Source: VXPW01 sp965115815
GTDB taxonomy: Bacteria > Pseudomonadota > Alphaproteobacteria > TMED109
NCBI GenBank assembly: GCA_965115815.1
Contig: OZ220465.1
Coordinates: forward strand, 2,976,001 to 3,040,000
Length of the DNA: 64,000 nucleotides
Direction: 5' to 3'
Positions 8,262-16,511 of the stretch are shown in pieces. The notes below the pieces were generated by a model. The model did no database searches. It was given only the letters and a program-made list of their open reading frames with translations, and was not told where the DNA came from. The position numbers were made by a program, and so were the translations under genes. Numbering within the stretch: position 1 is the first letter of the stretch; the number at the start of each line of letters is the position of its first letter.

Positions 8262-9053
8262 CTAACGGCCCCGGAAGGCCGGGGGCCGTTTCTCGACAAA
8301 GGCCTTCGACGCCTCCAGATGATCCTCGGTACGGCCGGACCGGGCATGGTTGCGGGCTTCCGTGTCGAGCGCCTCGGAAAGGGAGGCGGTCCAAGTTCCG
8401 TTCAGGTTCTGCTTCATGTAGCGGAGCGCGACCCGCGGGCCGGCAGCCAGCCCTTCCGCCAGCGTTCGCGTCTCCGCCTGCAGGCCGGCCGCGGGCACCA
8501 CGCGATTCACGATTCCCAGCTCCAGCGCCCGGGAGGCCTCGATCCGGGCGCCCATGAGATAGAGTTCCTTGGCCCTGCCGGCGCCCACCAGCCGCGAAAG
8601 AAACCACGATCCACCGAAGTCTCCGGACAGGCCCACCTGGACGAATGCGGTCGTGAGCAGCGCGGTTTCGTCGGCAACCCGCAGGTCGCAGGCCAGCGCG
8701 ATCGAAAGACCCGCGCCGGCCGCCGGTCCGCGCATCATGGCGATCGTCGGCTTCGGCATTTCGTGGAGGATGCGGCTCACTTCCATCCGGCCCCGCAGCG
8801 CCTCGGTCCGGCCCTCCAGGCCGCCTTCCCGAAGCGAACCCCGGGCCATGCCGGTCACGTCGCCGCCGGCGCAAAACCCCCGGCCCGCCCCGGTCAGCAC
8901 GACGCACCCGATGCTCCGGTCGGAAGCCAGCCGCTCCAGCGACGCGAGCAGGGCATCCAGCATCTCGTGGCTCAGGGCGTTCAGACGGTCCGGGCGATTC
9001 AGCGTCAGCCACGCCACGCCGCCGTCGCATCGCTCCAGCAGATGATCGGTCAT
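8262..9053 (-). CDS. Enoyl-CoA hydratase/isomerase family protein (PaaG-like)
   Basis: A 263-residue crotonase of normal length. The oxyanion-hole segments are present (GAGRGFCAGGDVTGMA near residue 60, then MRGPAAGAGLSIALACDLRV). The active-site loop reads FVQVGLSGDFGGSWFLSRLVG, so the two usual hydratase glutamates are replaced, with Asp retained in the second position. Family knowledge: that pattern fits PaaG-type isomerases better than a standard hydratase. GGAGG precedes the ATG at 9053. The aminotransferase gene lies upstream in the same orientation with a 35-base gap, so the two may be co-transcribed in amino-acid or acyl-CoA metabolism. The substrate cannot be read from the sequence. 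Confidence 0.88.
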   Translation of the reverse strand: MTDHLLERCDGGVAWLTLNRPDRLNALSHEMLDALLASLERLASDRSIGCVVLTGAGRGFCAGGDVTGMARGSLREGGLEGRTEALRGRMEVSRILHEMPKPTIAMMRGPAAGAGLSIALACDLRVADETALLTTAFVQVGLSGDFGGSWFLSRLVGAGRAKELYLMGARIEASRALELGIVNRVVPAAGLQAETRTLAEGLAAGPRVALRYMKQNLNGTWTASLSEALDTEARNHARSGRTEDHLEASKAFVEKRPPAFRGR

Positions 9054-9088
9054 GCGTCGGATCCTCCCGGCGGCTGGCCGCGAGGCGG

Positions 9089-9931
9089 CTACAACGGCTC
9101 CGTCCCGGCAAACGCCCAGTAGGCCGCCCGCGCCGCACCGTACACGGGACCCGCCGGGAAGGTTCGGTCATCGACGCGGGTCACCGGCAGGACCTTGCCC
9201 CAGTTGCCGGTACTGAACACCTCGTCCGCCCCGAGCACATCCTCGACGGAGACGGTCCGTTCCACCACCTGGATTCCTTGGGCCCGCAGGAGGACGGCCA
9301 CCCGCTGCTTGGTGATGCCGTCCAGGAAGGTTCGATTCCAGACGGGCGTGACCGCAGCCCCGCCCACGCCCAGCCAGATGTTGGCGGACGCGAGTTCCGC
9401 CACATTGCCCTCTCCGTCCAGCATCAGCGCGTTGTCGAACCCCCGCCGCGCGGCCTCCTGCAGGGCCCGGGACCCATTGGGGTACAAGCACGAAGCCTTG
9501 GCTTCGGTCGGGGCCATGTCCGGGCCCGGCCGCCGGAACGGACTCACCGTGATCGTCATCCCGTCGGGATCCGGCATCGGCATGCGCACGAGCGACAGCA
9601 GGAACCGGGTGCTGCCCGGCTCGGGCGTGAGGAAGCCTCGTTCTGCATACAGGGACGGACGGAGATAGAGCTCGGCCCCGGTCTCGAACCGGCGTGCACC
9701 TTCGCGTGCGAGGCTCTCGACGGCCGCCGCGGTGAGGGGTTGGTCCAGGCCCATGACCACGGCCGACCGGAGGAGGCGCCGGCAATGCGCGCCGAGATCC
9801 GGAACGCAGTTCTCGAACAGCCGCGCGCCGTCAAACACCGCGGTTCCGTGCATGTAGCTCTGGCTGAGTGCACTGATGAGCGGCGGGTCGCCCTCGTGCC
9901 AGGTTCCGTCGGCGTAGACGAGGCTGTCCAT
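9089..9931 (-). CDS. Aminotransferase class IV (branched-chain/D-amino-acid type)
   Basis: A 280-residue PLP-dependent class IV aminotransferase, normal size for the family. Near the N-terminus it has the family block MHGTAVFDGARLFEN; the candidate PLP lysine lies in EAKASCLYPN, followed by GFDNALMLDGEGNVAELASA and the ITKQRV segment. The ATG at 9931 is chosen because GGAGGG precedes it; the open frame extends far upstream but without family similarity. It could act on branched-chain or D-amino acids. The next gene downstream is a crotonase, while the IorAB-type genes diverge on the other side. Confidence 0.87.
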   Translation of the reverse strand: MDSLVYADGTWHEGDPPLISALSQSYMHGTAVFDGARLFENCVPDLGAHCRRLLRSAVVMGLDQPLTAAAVESLAREGARRFETGAELYLRPSLYAERGFLTPEPGSTRFLLSLVRMPMPDPDGMTITVSPFRRPGPDMAPTEAKASCLYPNGSRALQEAARRGFDNALMLDGEGNVAELASANIWLGVGGAAVTPVWNRTFLDGITKQRVAVLLRAQGIQVVERTVSVEDVLGADEVFSTGNWGKVLPVTRVDDRTFPAGPVYGAARAAYWAFAGTEPL

Positions 9932-10139
9932 CCATCCCTCCGGGAACGGTGCTGCGCGCCCTCCGGGTTGCCGGAACCGGGCCGGGCCGGAGGCGCTCGT
10001 TTGGAGTTGGGGGGAACGCAAAGTACCATGGGCGGACCGTCGACGTGTCAGCGGACCCCGAGCAAGGGACGTTCTCGCGTCGACCCAAGCTGCCGGGCCG
10101 GCGATGCGGGCCCGGACACCATGAGGAGGAGGAGTTGAC

Positions 10140-10589
10140 ATGAACTTGACTGTCAACGGCAACCCGCAGGATTTCGGCGGTGATCCGAACATGCCCCTGC
10201 TCTGGTATGTCCGAGATGTGCTCGGGCTCACCGGAAGCAAGTTTGCATGCGGCACCGGTCTCTGCGGGGCTTGCACCGTCCATGTGGACGGGGAAGCGGT
10301 ACGGGCGTGCGTCACTCCCGTGTCGGCCGCAGAGGGGATGGAAGTCACCACGATCGAGGGGCTGGACGCAGAGGGCAACCATGCCGTCCAGCGGGCCTGG
10401 CGTGCACACAACGTCCCGCAGTGCGGCTACTGCCAGTCCGGCCAGATCATGCAGGCTGCGGCGCTGCTGTCCCAGAACCCGGATCCCTCGGATCAGGAGA
10501 TCTTGGACGGCATGAGCGGCAACATTTGCAGGTGCGGCACGTACCAGCGGATTCTCGCAGCCGTCAAAACGGCCGCGAAGGAGGTCTGA
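10140..10589 (+). CDS. (2Fe-2S) subunit of an IorAB/CoxS-type molybdenum hydroxylase
   Basis: A 149-residue iron-sulfur subunit. It carries a plant-ferredoxin-type cluster site (C37, C42, C45, C57) and a second helical cluster site (C95, C98, C130, C132), the standard pair for xanthine-oxidase-family small subunits. A GAGGAGGAG ribosome-binding site precedes the ATG. It passes electrons from the molybdenum site of the large subunit, whose gene starts two bases after this stop codon. There is no separate FAD subunit gene, as in isoquinoline 1-oxidoreductase-type enzymes, which use other electron acceptors. Confidence 0.93.
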   Translation: MNLTVNGNPQDFGGDPNMPLLWYVRDVLGLTGSKFACGTGLCGACTVHVDGEAVRACVTPVSAAEGMEVTTIEGLDAEGNHAVQRAWRAHNVPQCGYCQSGQIMQAAALLSQNPDPSDQEILDGMSGNICRCGTYQRILAAVKTAAKEV

Positions 10590-10591
10590 CC

Positions 10592-12880
10592 ATGACCATG
10601 CTTACCAATCTGAGCCGGCGAACGGTCCTGAAGGGCCTTGCCGGAACCGGAGGGTTCGTGATCGGCGCCCGGATCGGCGCCGATCAGTTGCTGGGCCTCC
10701 CCGCCCACGCGGCCCGAGGGAATCTGGAAGCCAATCTCTTCGTCACGGTCGACGGCGACGGCTCCGTAACGATCACGTGCGCACGGTCCGAAATGGGCCA
10801 GGGGGTCCGCACGTCGCTTCCGATGATCATCGCCGACGAGATGGAGGCCGACTGGTCCCGTTGCTCGGTCGTCCAGGCGGACGCCGAACAGAAGTGGAAC
10901 GACTTCGGCCAGGAGCTCGACACGGACGGTTCCCGTTCGGTTCGACGCGACATCAAGCATCTCCGCGCCGCCGGCGCCGGTGCCCGGAAGATGCTCGAGA
11001 TGGCGGCCGGCGAAATGTGGGGCGTGCCGGCGGACGAGTGCGTTGCGCAGAACCATCGCGTGAGCCACGCTCCCAGTGGCCGCTCCGCCGACTTCGGCGA
11101 GCTCGTCGCCACGGCTTCCGGACTGGAGGCGCCGGACCCGGAATCGATCCAGGTCAAGGACCGCAGCGACTGGAAGTACATCGGCAACGAATCCGCCTTC
11201 ACCCCGGATGCGTATGTCGATCTGGTCGACATGACCACCGGCAGGGGCAGGTTCGGCGCCGACACGATGCTGGACGGCATGAAGACCGCGGTCGTCGCCC
11301 GCTCGCCGGTCTATCGCGGAAAAGTGGAGAGCTACGACGACTCCGGGGCCATGGCCGTCACGGGCGTGCGGGGCACGGTCGAACTGCCGATGCCGGAGCT
11401 TCCGATCGCGTTCAAGCAGCTGGGCGGGGTCGCCGTGATCGCCGACAACACTTGGGCCGCCTTGGAAGGCCGCAAGGCCCTCAAGGTCCAGTGGTCGCAG
11501 TCGGAACACAGTGCTCTCGACAGCCCGTCGTACGAACGGGCACTGCGGAAGGCGGCCGCCGAGCCCGGGACCGTGATCCGGGAACGCGGCACGTATGAGC
11601 AGGCCCGGGACAAAGCGTCCGCGAAGGAGTTCACGCGCGAGTACTTCGTGCCCTACTTCATCCACACGCCGATGGAGCCTCCGGCAGCGGTGGCCGACTA
11701 CCGGGACGGCAAGGTCGAAATCTGGGCCGCTTCCCAGCATCCCATGGCGGTCCGGGACACGATTGCCGAAGTGCTCGAGATCGAGAAGGAGAACGTGACG
11801 GTGCACGTTACCCTTCTCGGGGGCGGATTCGGCCGGAAATCGAAGGCGGACTACGCCGTCGAGGCGGCCTATCTGTCCCGCGAGATCGGAGCCCCGGTGC
11901 GTCTGGTCTGGACCCGTGAAGACGAGGTTCAGAACGGCTACTACCACGCCGCGAGCGCCCAGAGCCTCAGTGCGGTGATCGATGCCGGACGGGTATCGGG
12001 ATGGCGCCACGGCGTCGCCTTCCCGTCCATCCTGGGCCTCTGGGTTCCGGAGCAGAAGATCGGGTTCAACATCGAGCACGGTCTGGGCCTGATCGACATG
12101 CCCTACAACTCGATCGAGAACATTCGGATCGAGAACGGGGATGCCGACCTGCACACCCGAATCGGCTGGTACCGGTCGGTGAACAACATTCAGCACGCAT
12201 TCGCGATCAACAGTTTCGCGAACGAGCTGGCACACGAGATCGGGCGCGATCCGGTCGAGTTCCAGCTTGAGCTGATCGGCGAGCCGGCGATCATCGACCT
12301 GACGAAGGAGAAGGTCGAGGAGTACTGGAACTACGGGGATCCGATCGAGGACTACCCGATCGACACCGGCCGTCTGGCCCAGGTTCTGCGGAAGGCCCGC
12401 GACGTGTCGGGGTACGGAAAACCGCTCCCGAAAGGGCACGGACTGGGCCTCGCGGTGCACCGGTCCTTCCTGTCCTACATCGCGCAGGCGGTCCGGGTGA
12501 AGGTTGCGGACGACGGCAACTACGACATCACGCGGGTGGACACGGTGCTGGACTGCGGTCTCGGAGCCAACCCCGAACGGATTCGGGCCCAGTGCGAGGG
12601 AGCTGCCGTCTACGGCAACACCATCGCGCGGCACGGCGTGATCACGTACAGCCAGGGTGCCGTGGATCAGAGCAACTTCCACGACTACCCGGTTTCCCGG
12701 ATCGACGATGCCCCGCTTAACGTGCATCTCCACCGGATCGAGAACGACCACATTCCCAGTGGGGTCGGCGAGCCCATGGTTCCGCCATTCGCTCCGGCGC
12801 TCGCCAACGCAATCTTCGATGCGACCGGCAAGCGGATCCGCGATCTGCCGATCCGTCCCGAGGACATCACGGCCGCCTAG
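10592..12880 (+). CDS. Molybdopterin-binding large subunit, IorB-type aldehyde/N-heterocycle oxidoreductase
   Basis: A 762-residue molybdenum hydroxylase large subunit. The N-terminus has a twin-arginine signal (SRRTVLKGLAGTGG) ending near AHA at residue 40, so the folded complex should be exported with its small subunit. Molybdopterin-binding landmarks are visible: MGQGVRTSLP, MEPPAAVADY, LLGGGFGRKS and GVGEPMVPPFAPALANAIF near the C-terminus. The start at 10592 follows a GGAGG motif in the end of the upstream gene. Family knowledge: IorAB-like enzymes hydroxylate N-heterocycles or oxidise aldehydes. The actual substrate is unknown. Confidence 0.92.
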   Translation: MTMLTNLSRRTVLKGLAGTGGFVIGARIGADQLLGLPAHAARGNLEANLFVTVDGDGSVTITCARSEMGQGVRTSLPMIIADEMEADWSRCSVVQADAEQKWNDFGQELDTDGSRSVRRDIKHLRAAGAGARKMLEMAAGEMWGVPADECVAQNHRVSHAPSGRSADFGELVATASGLEAPDPESIQVKDRSDWKYIGNESAFTPDAYVDLVDMTTGRGRFGADTMLDGMKTAVVARSPVYRGKVESYDDSGAMAVTGVRGTVELPMPELPIAFKQLGGVAVIADNTWAALEGRKALKVQWSQSEHSALDSPSYERALRKAAAEPGTVIRERGTYEQARDKASAKEFTREYFVPYFIHTPMEPPAAVADYRDGKVEIWAASQHPMAVRDTIAEVLEIEKENVTVHVTLLGGGFGRKSKADYAVEAAYLSREIGAPVRLVWTREDEVQNGYYHAASAQSLSAVIDAGRVSGWRHGVAFPSILGLWVPEQKIGFNIEHGLGLIDMPYNSIENIRIENGDADLHTRIGWYRSVNNIQHAFAINSFANELAHEIGRDPVEFQLELIGEPAIIDLTKEKVEEYWNYGDPIEDYPIDTGRLAQVLRKARDVSGYGKPLPKGHGLGLAVHRSFLSYIAQAVRVKVADDGNYDITRVDTVLDCGLGANPERIRAQCEGAAVYGNTIARHGVITYSQGAVDQSNFHDYPVSRIDDAPLNVHLHRIENDHIPSGVGEPMVPPFAPALANAIFDATGKRIRDLPIRPEDITAA

Positions 12881-13526
12881 TCGGGCCGGCCCCGGGGCGC
12901 CGCGCCAACCCGCGCTGCGTGCCGGGGCCGGAACCGCGAGGTCGGCCCGGCCGGGTGGATCGCGGATCTGCCCGGCCTCTTTTTCGGGAAGGCCAAATCC
13001 CGCATCTCCGGATCCGGCGTCTGCGGTCCCTCCCGCCGCCGGGGCCGAATTCGGGGGCCGAGCGGAACCGGGCGCGGCATCGGACGCACGCCGCTTTTCG
13101 GCTCGACACCGGGATCCCTGATGCCGACCGCGGTGCAGTACGAGGCACCGCATTCCCCTTCCCCGATGCCCCTTCCGTGCCGGGCACGTCCGCGAAGCCG
13201 AAGCGGTCGGAACGGATGCACCCCCCGACATCGGCACCGACGCCGGAGCACCGGCCACGGGCCTTCCTTCCGTCCTTTCGTCGGTCGGGGGCACTCCGGC
13301 CCCTCGCTTCCGACCGACCGCGGGACAACCGCCGTCGGGAAGCAGCCGTGCCCTGCACCCCGTCCCGCGCGCCGTGCGGTCGAGGTAGACCGTTTCGCGG
13401 AGCGGACGTGCCGATGGCTTCGCTGCCGACCCCGGGACCGGGATCCCCCGCACCCGCGTCGACCGTCGAGGCCGCCGTTCGATCTCGAGGCTTGGCAAGC
13501 CGGACCTTTCCCTGCACGATGCAGGC
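12881..13526. other. Intergenic region with an inverted repeat just after the iorB-like stop
   Basis: Inverted repeat CCGGCCCCGG / CCGGGGCCGG at 12886-12895 and 12922-12931 could terminate or protect the upstream mRNA; no T run follows. I see no supported gene in the rest of this 650-base stretch. Confidence 0.45.
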
Positions 13527-13838
13527 ATGCGGAAGATGCTTCAGGCTGCTGGCGTCGGGGCCGCCCTGGTCGGTTCGATCGCAACCGCAGCGGCAGAAAC
13601 GGTACCTCTTGAGGGATTCGACGAAGTGCGCGTTTGCGCATGCGACTGCGTCAACCAGTACGAACTCCGGCTGGCCCGGCCGGACCGGGCCGGCATTGCC
13701 TGCCGAGGACTGCGGGAAGACGGCGAATGGGTCGCCGTCCGGCCGTCACCCTACGCGCCGGCCGGCCTTTCCCGGTTCCTGTTCCACACGAAGGATCGCT
13801 ACACCCGGTTTGCCTGCGAAGTGAGTCCCCGACTATGA
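13527..13838 (+). CDS. Small secreted protein of unknown function
   Basis: A 103-residue protein with a clear signal peptide (MRKMLQAAGVGAALVGSIAT, cleavage near AAA). The mature part has about 80 residues and three cysteines close together (VCACDCVNQYELRL) plus two more further on, so disulfides in the periplasm are likely. I do not recognise the family. It ends in a 6-base overlap with the convergent hydratase gene. No functional context is evident. Confidence 0.6.
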   Translation: MRKMLQAAGVGAALVGSIATAAAETVPLEGFDEVRVCACDCVNQYELRLARPDRAGIACRGLREDGEWVAVRPSPYAPAGLSRFLFHTKDRYTRFACEVSPRL

Positions 13839-14690
13839 ACCGGCCGGCCGGGCCAAGGGCCGATCTTCCAGGACCAGCCTGACCGATCCCAGCCTCGCAC
13901 TTGCCACGGCGACCTCGTCACCCGCATCCAGCGGAAACGGGTCGCCGGGGCATCCCAGCAGCACCACGTCCCCGGGTTCCAGCTGCCGACGCCGGACATT
14001 GAGGTGGGTCGCCACCCACGACAGGATCTCGTAGGGATGTGCGAGGTACGTCGACGGGCCGGCCGTGCCGACTTTCCGGCCATCCAGCGCGGTCTCCCAT
14101 TCGACGGCGTCCAGACCGGTCTCCTTCAGATCGTCCAGATCGTCCAGGTCGTCGATTTCGGGGCCGAGCACGCACGCAGCCGCGCCCGCCAGATCCGCGA
14201 TCCCGAGCCCGATCGTGGAGTCCGCCAGATCCGAAACCTGACGGTCATCGAAAATACCGATCGCGAGAGCTGCAGCGCCGACGCACCCCGCGGCCGATTC
14301 GCGGTTCCACGGGCCGTCCCCGGAGCCCATGGCCGTGCCGATGCGCAGCGCCAGTTCCGCGCCGGCTTCCGGCCGGTGACGAAGCGCGGCGGCCGGGAAC
14401 GTCGCCGGCGAAGCGTGCATGTCGTGGCGCCAGACCGGTCCGACGACCGGATGCACCACCCCCTGCCGTTTCTGGGCGGCATCCGTGGTCAGGGCGATCC
14501 GCCACCCGCCGGGCTCCACGCCGCGCGTACGCATGCGCCGGACGATCGCGTCCTGCACACGGTAGGCTTCCGCCACGGTTTGCGGAATCAGGCTCCGGTC
14601 CCATCCCCCGTCGAACGCCACGCCTTCGGCCCGGTCCGCCATGAGACGCTCGACCAGCCGGTGCACCCGGATTTCCTCCAGCATGCCCAT
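13833..14690 (-). CDS. 2-keto-4-pentenoate hydratase family protein (copy 1)
   Basis: A 285-residue member of the fumarylacetoacetase/MhpD hydratase superfamily. It shows the family order: an N-terminal helical domain (YRVQDAIVRRM), a substrate-contact region GGWRIALTTDAAQKRQGV, an acidic metal-binding strand (GAELALRIG) and a C-terminal GDVVLLGCPGDPFPL turn. The expected metal-ligand Glu positions are only partly clear, so activity may differ from classical hydratases. Residues about 183-191 are a run of Asp and Leu (DDLDDLDDL). A second paralogue starts 15 bases upstream, suggesting a duplicated catabolic pair. The natural substrate is unknown. Confidence 0.82.
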   Translation of the reverse strand: MGMLEEIRVHRLVERLMADRAEGVAFDGGWDRSLIPQTVAEAYRVQDAIVRRMRTRGVEPGGWRIALTTDAAQKRQGVVHPVVGPVWRHDMHASPATFPAAALRHRPEAGAELALRIGTAMGSGDGPWNRESAAGCVGAAALAIGIFDDRQVSDLADSTIGLGIADLAGAAACVLGPEIDDLDDLDDLKETGLDAVEWETALDGRKVGTAGPSTYLAHPYEILSWVATHLNVRRRQLEPGDVVLLGCPGDPFPLDAGDEVAVASARLGSVRLVLEDRPLARPAGS

Positions 14691-14705
14691 GACCGGCCGT
14701 TCCTG

Positions 14706-15503
14706 TCAGGAGGAAACCGTGAACTCGGCCGAGTCGAGACCGTCGACGTCCCATCGCACGGTCTGACCCGGCCGGGGCCAGACCGTCACGACCAGGCTTC
14801 CGGTCATCACGATGTCGCCCGCAACCAAGCCACGGCCGCGCCGTGCCAGCGAATTGGCCAGCAGCGCCAGAACCTCCAGCGGTCCGCCCAGCACGTTCCG
14901 GCCCAGACCCTCGCCGGCAGGCTGCCCATCGACCGTCAGGCGACCTGCCACGGCCGCAAGATCCATGTCGCGGCTGAACACCCGTTCCCGTCCGATCACG
15001 CAGCCGTAGTTCATCGCGTTGTCGGACACCAGCATCCCGAGGGTGGCGTCGTCGCCCGCGTGCCGGTCGTCCACGATTTCGATCCCGGCCAGGCAGCCGC
15101 GGACCGCACCGGCGACCGAGGCCGCGGTAAACGGCGCCCGGTCGGCCGCAAGCGATTCTCCCATGCGAAGCACGATTTCGCCCTCGGCGCCCAGATGCCG
15201 GTACCGCCCGGGATCCAGTCGCGCCGGCGACCCGTGCACCAGCGGCGCGAAAATCGCGCCTTCGGCCGGTTCGTCAACGCCGAACATGGCCTGCATGGCC
15301 GGATTGGTCAGCGCGACCTTCCATCCGGCCACCGGACCGTCTCCGGCTTCCAGGTGGAGCCGGATCAGGGCGTCCTGGATCCGGTAGGCCGCGTCCCGAT
15401 CCGGCGGTACGACCCCGACCGGGAGCTCCCGCTGCGGCCGAAGCGCCCGCCGGTGTTCCAGCAGTACCTCGGCCGCCCGTTCTGCCGTCCCGCCGCGGGT
15501 CAC
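14706..15503 (-). CDS. 2-keto-4-pentenoate hydratase family protein (copy 2)
   Basis: A 265-residue paralogue of the downstream gene. Family features are well kept: AAYRIQDALIRL, GWKVALTNPAMQ, the acidic strand GAEGEIVLRMGE and a C-terminal GDIVMTGSLVVT. Family knowledge: these enzymes add water to 2-hydroxypenta-2,4-dienoate-type products of aromatic meta-cleavage, or act as decarboxylases of related acids. The GTG at 15503 overlaps the TGA of the CDGSH gene as GTGA, which indicates translational coupling and sets the start. The frame stays open upstream inside the CDGSH gene without similarity, so a longer form is unlikely. Confidence 0.85.
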   Translation of the reverse strand: MTRGGTAERAAEVLLEHRRALRPQRELPVGVVPPDRDAAYRIQDALIRLHLEAGDGPVAGWKVALTNPAMQAMFGVDEPAEGAIFAPLVHGSPARLDPGRYRHLGAEGEIVLRMGESLAADRAPFTAASVAGAVRGCLAGIEIVDDRHAGDDATLGMLVSDNAMNYGCVIGRERVFSRDMDLAAVAGRLTVDGQPAGEGLGRNVLGGPLEVLALLANSLARRGRGLVAGDIVMTGSLVVTVWPRPGQTVRWDVDGLDSAEFTVSS

Positions 15504-15739
15504 AGCTGGTTGTGCGTGCCGTCGCAGTACGGGGAATCTCCGGTCGACTTGCACCCGCACAGGAAGACGGTTTCCGTCCTCTCCGCCTTCCAGACCACCG
15601 GCAACCGTGCCGTGTCCCGGTGGGAGCCGTCACACCAAGGTTGCTTCCGGCTGAGTCCGCAGGCGCACCATGCGTAGTTCTTTCCGGCCTTGACCTGGAC
15701 GCCGAAGGGCTCGTTCTGGGCACCGGCTGGGGAACTCAT
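15500..15739 (-). CDS. Dual CDGSH-type iron-sulfur protein
   Basis: A 79-residue protein with two CDGSH-like cluster motifs: WCACGLSRKQPWCDGSH in the first half and FLCGCKSTGDSPYCDGTH at the C-terminus. Each supplies three Cys and one His, the ligands of a 2Fe-2S cluster. Length and arrangement match bacterial dual-CDGSH proteins, small soluble redox or cluster-transfer proteins. It is the first gene of the minus-strand group with the two hydratases and is translationally coupled to the second. Confidence 0.93.
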   Translation of the reverse strand: MSSPAGAQNEPFGVQVKAGKNYAWCACGLSRKQPWCDGSHRDTARLPVVWKAERTETVFLCGCKSTGDSPYCDGTHNQL

Positions 15740-16071
15740 GGGGGATCCTCCTCGCGGGGCCAGTGTATTGGGCCGGACGCAGCCCGCAAGGCCGGACCCG
15801 GAGCGGACGCCCTCCGGACTCCGGCACGGGCGTCGCTCGACGGACGTTCCCGCCGCAACCGGTCCGCCCGGACCGGCACGACGCCCGGACGAGCCCTGGA
15901 GGACCGTCGTCGCGAGTCCGTCGGACCGACCGGCCAGGTCGCCCGAAGGCGCGCTTCCCCATCGAACCGTTCTTCCGTCACGGGCGCCGGACTCGGTCGC
16001 GGCGCGGACCTCTCGTCCGCCGCAGGGAGAGAGATGGACAGGGGGCTGGACAGGTGTAGTACCGTGCCGCC
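15740..16071. other. Intergenic region upstream of the zinc-uptake genes
   Basis: This 330-base gap lies between divergent genes and must hold the promoters for the CDGSH group and for the zinc locus. I looked for an AT-rich Zur-type palindrome and did not find a convincing one. Confidence 0.35.
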
Positions 16072-16386
16072 ATGGCTCGTTACGCTGGCAGACGAAACAC
16101 GCACCGGGCCCGGGACGGCGTGAGCCTCACGCTTGCGCTCGGCCTGCTGATCGCGCAGGTCCATTCCAGCCACCATGCGGTGGAATTCGGCGATGACGAC
16201 CACTCGCACGACGAGCACGGGTCCTGCGTGTTTCCGATCGCGTCTTCGGAGATCGTACTTCTCCCTCACGCTCTGCCGGAGCACGCAACCAGCTTCTTCG
16301 AGCCCCCGCCTCCGGTCGTTTCGCTGCTGGTCGCACGACGCGCCCCGGCCGCGAACCGCATTCGCGCTCCTCCGGCGTCCACCTGA
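16072..16386 (+). CDS. Small secreted His/Asp-rich protein of the zinc locus
   Basis: A 104-residue protein with a hydrophobic N-terminal segment (VSLTLALGLLIAQV) followed at once by a metal-ligand-rich stretch, HSSHHAVEFGDDDHSHDEH. It resembles the short His-rich proteins often found beside zinc importers, though I cannot name a family. The next gene, an outer-membrane protein with its own His/Asp/Glu tract, begins 125 bases downstream. Probably a periplasmic zinc-binding accessory factor; that is inference from composition and position. Confidence 0.65.
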   Translation: MARYAGRRNTHRARDGVSLTLALGLLIAQVHSSHHAVEFGDDDHSHDEHGSCVFPIASSEIVLLPHALPEHATSFFEPPPPVVSLLVARRAPAANRIRAPPAST

Positions 16387-16511
16387 TCTCATCCATGCAG
16401 ACCCGGGCGCTGCCCGACCTGCTCTGTGCTGGACCTCGCAGCCTTCCCCCCCCCCCGGAGGGATGGTGCCTGCATGCTCCGGCACATGCTTGTGAACGTA
16501 CGGAGAACATC

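Noticed and set aside
5596..9171. 1191-codon open frame on the minus strand
   Set aside because: It is antisense to the LanM-like gene and has Arg/Pro/Gly-rich composition with no conserved motif; a high-GC artefact.
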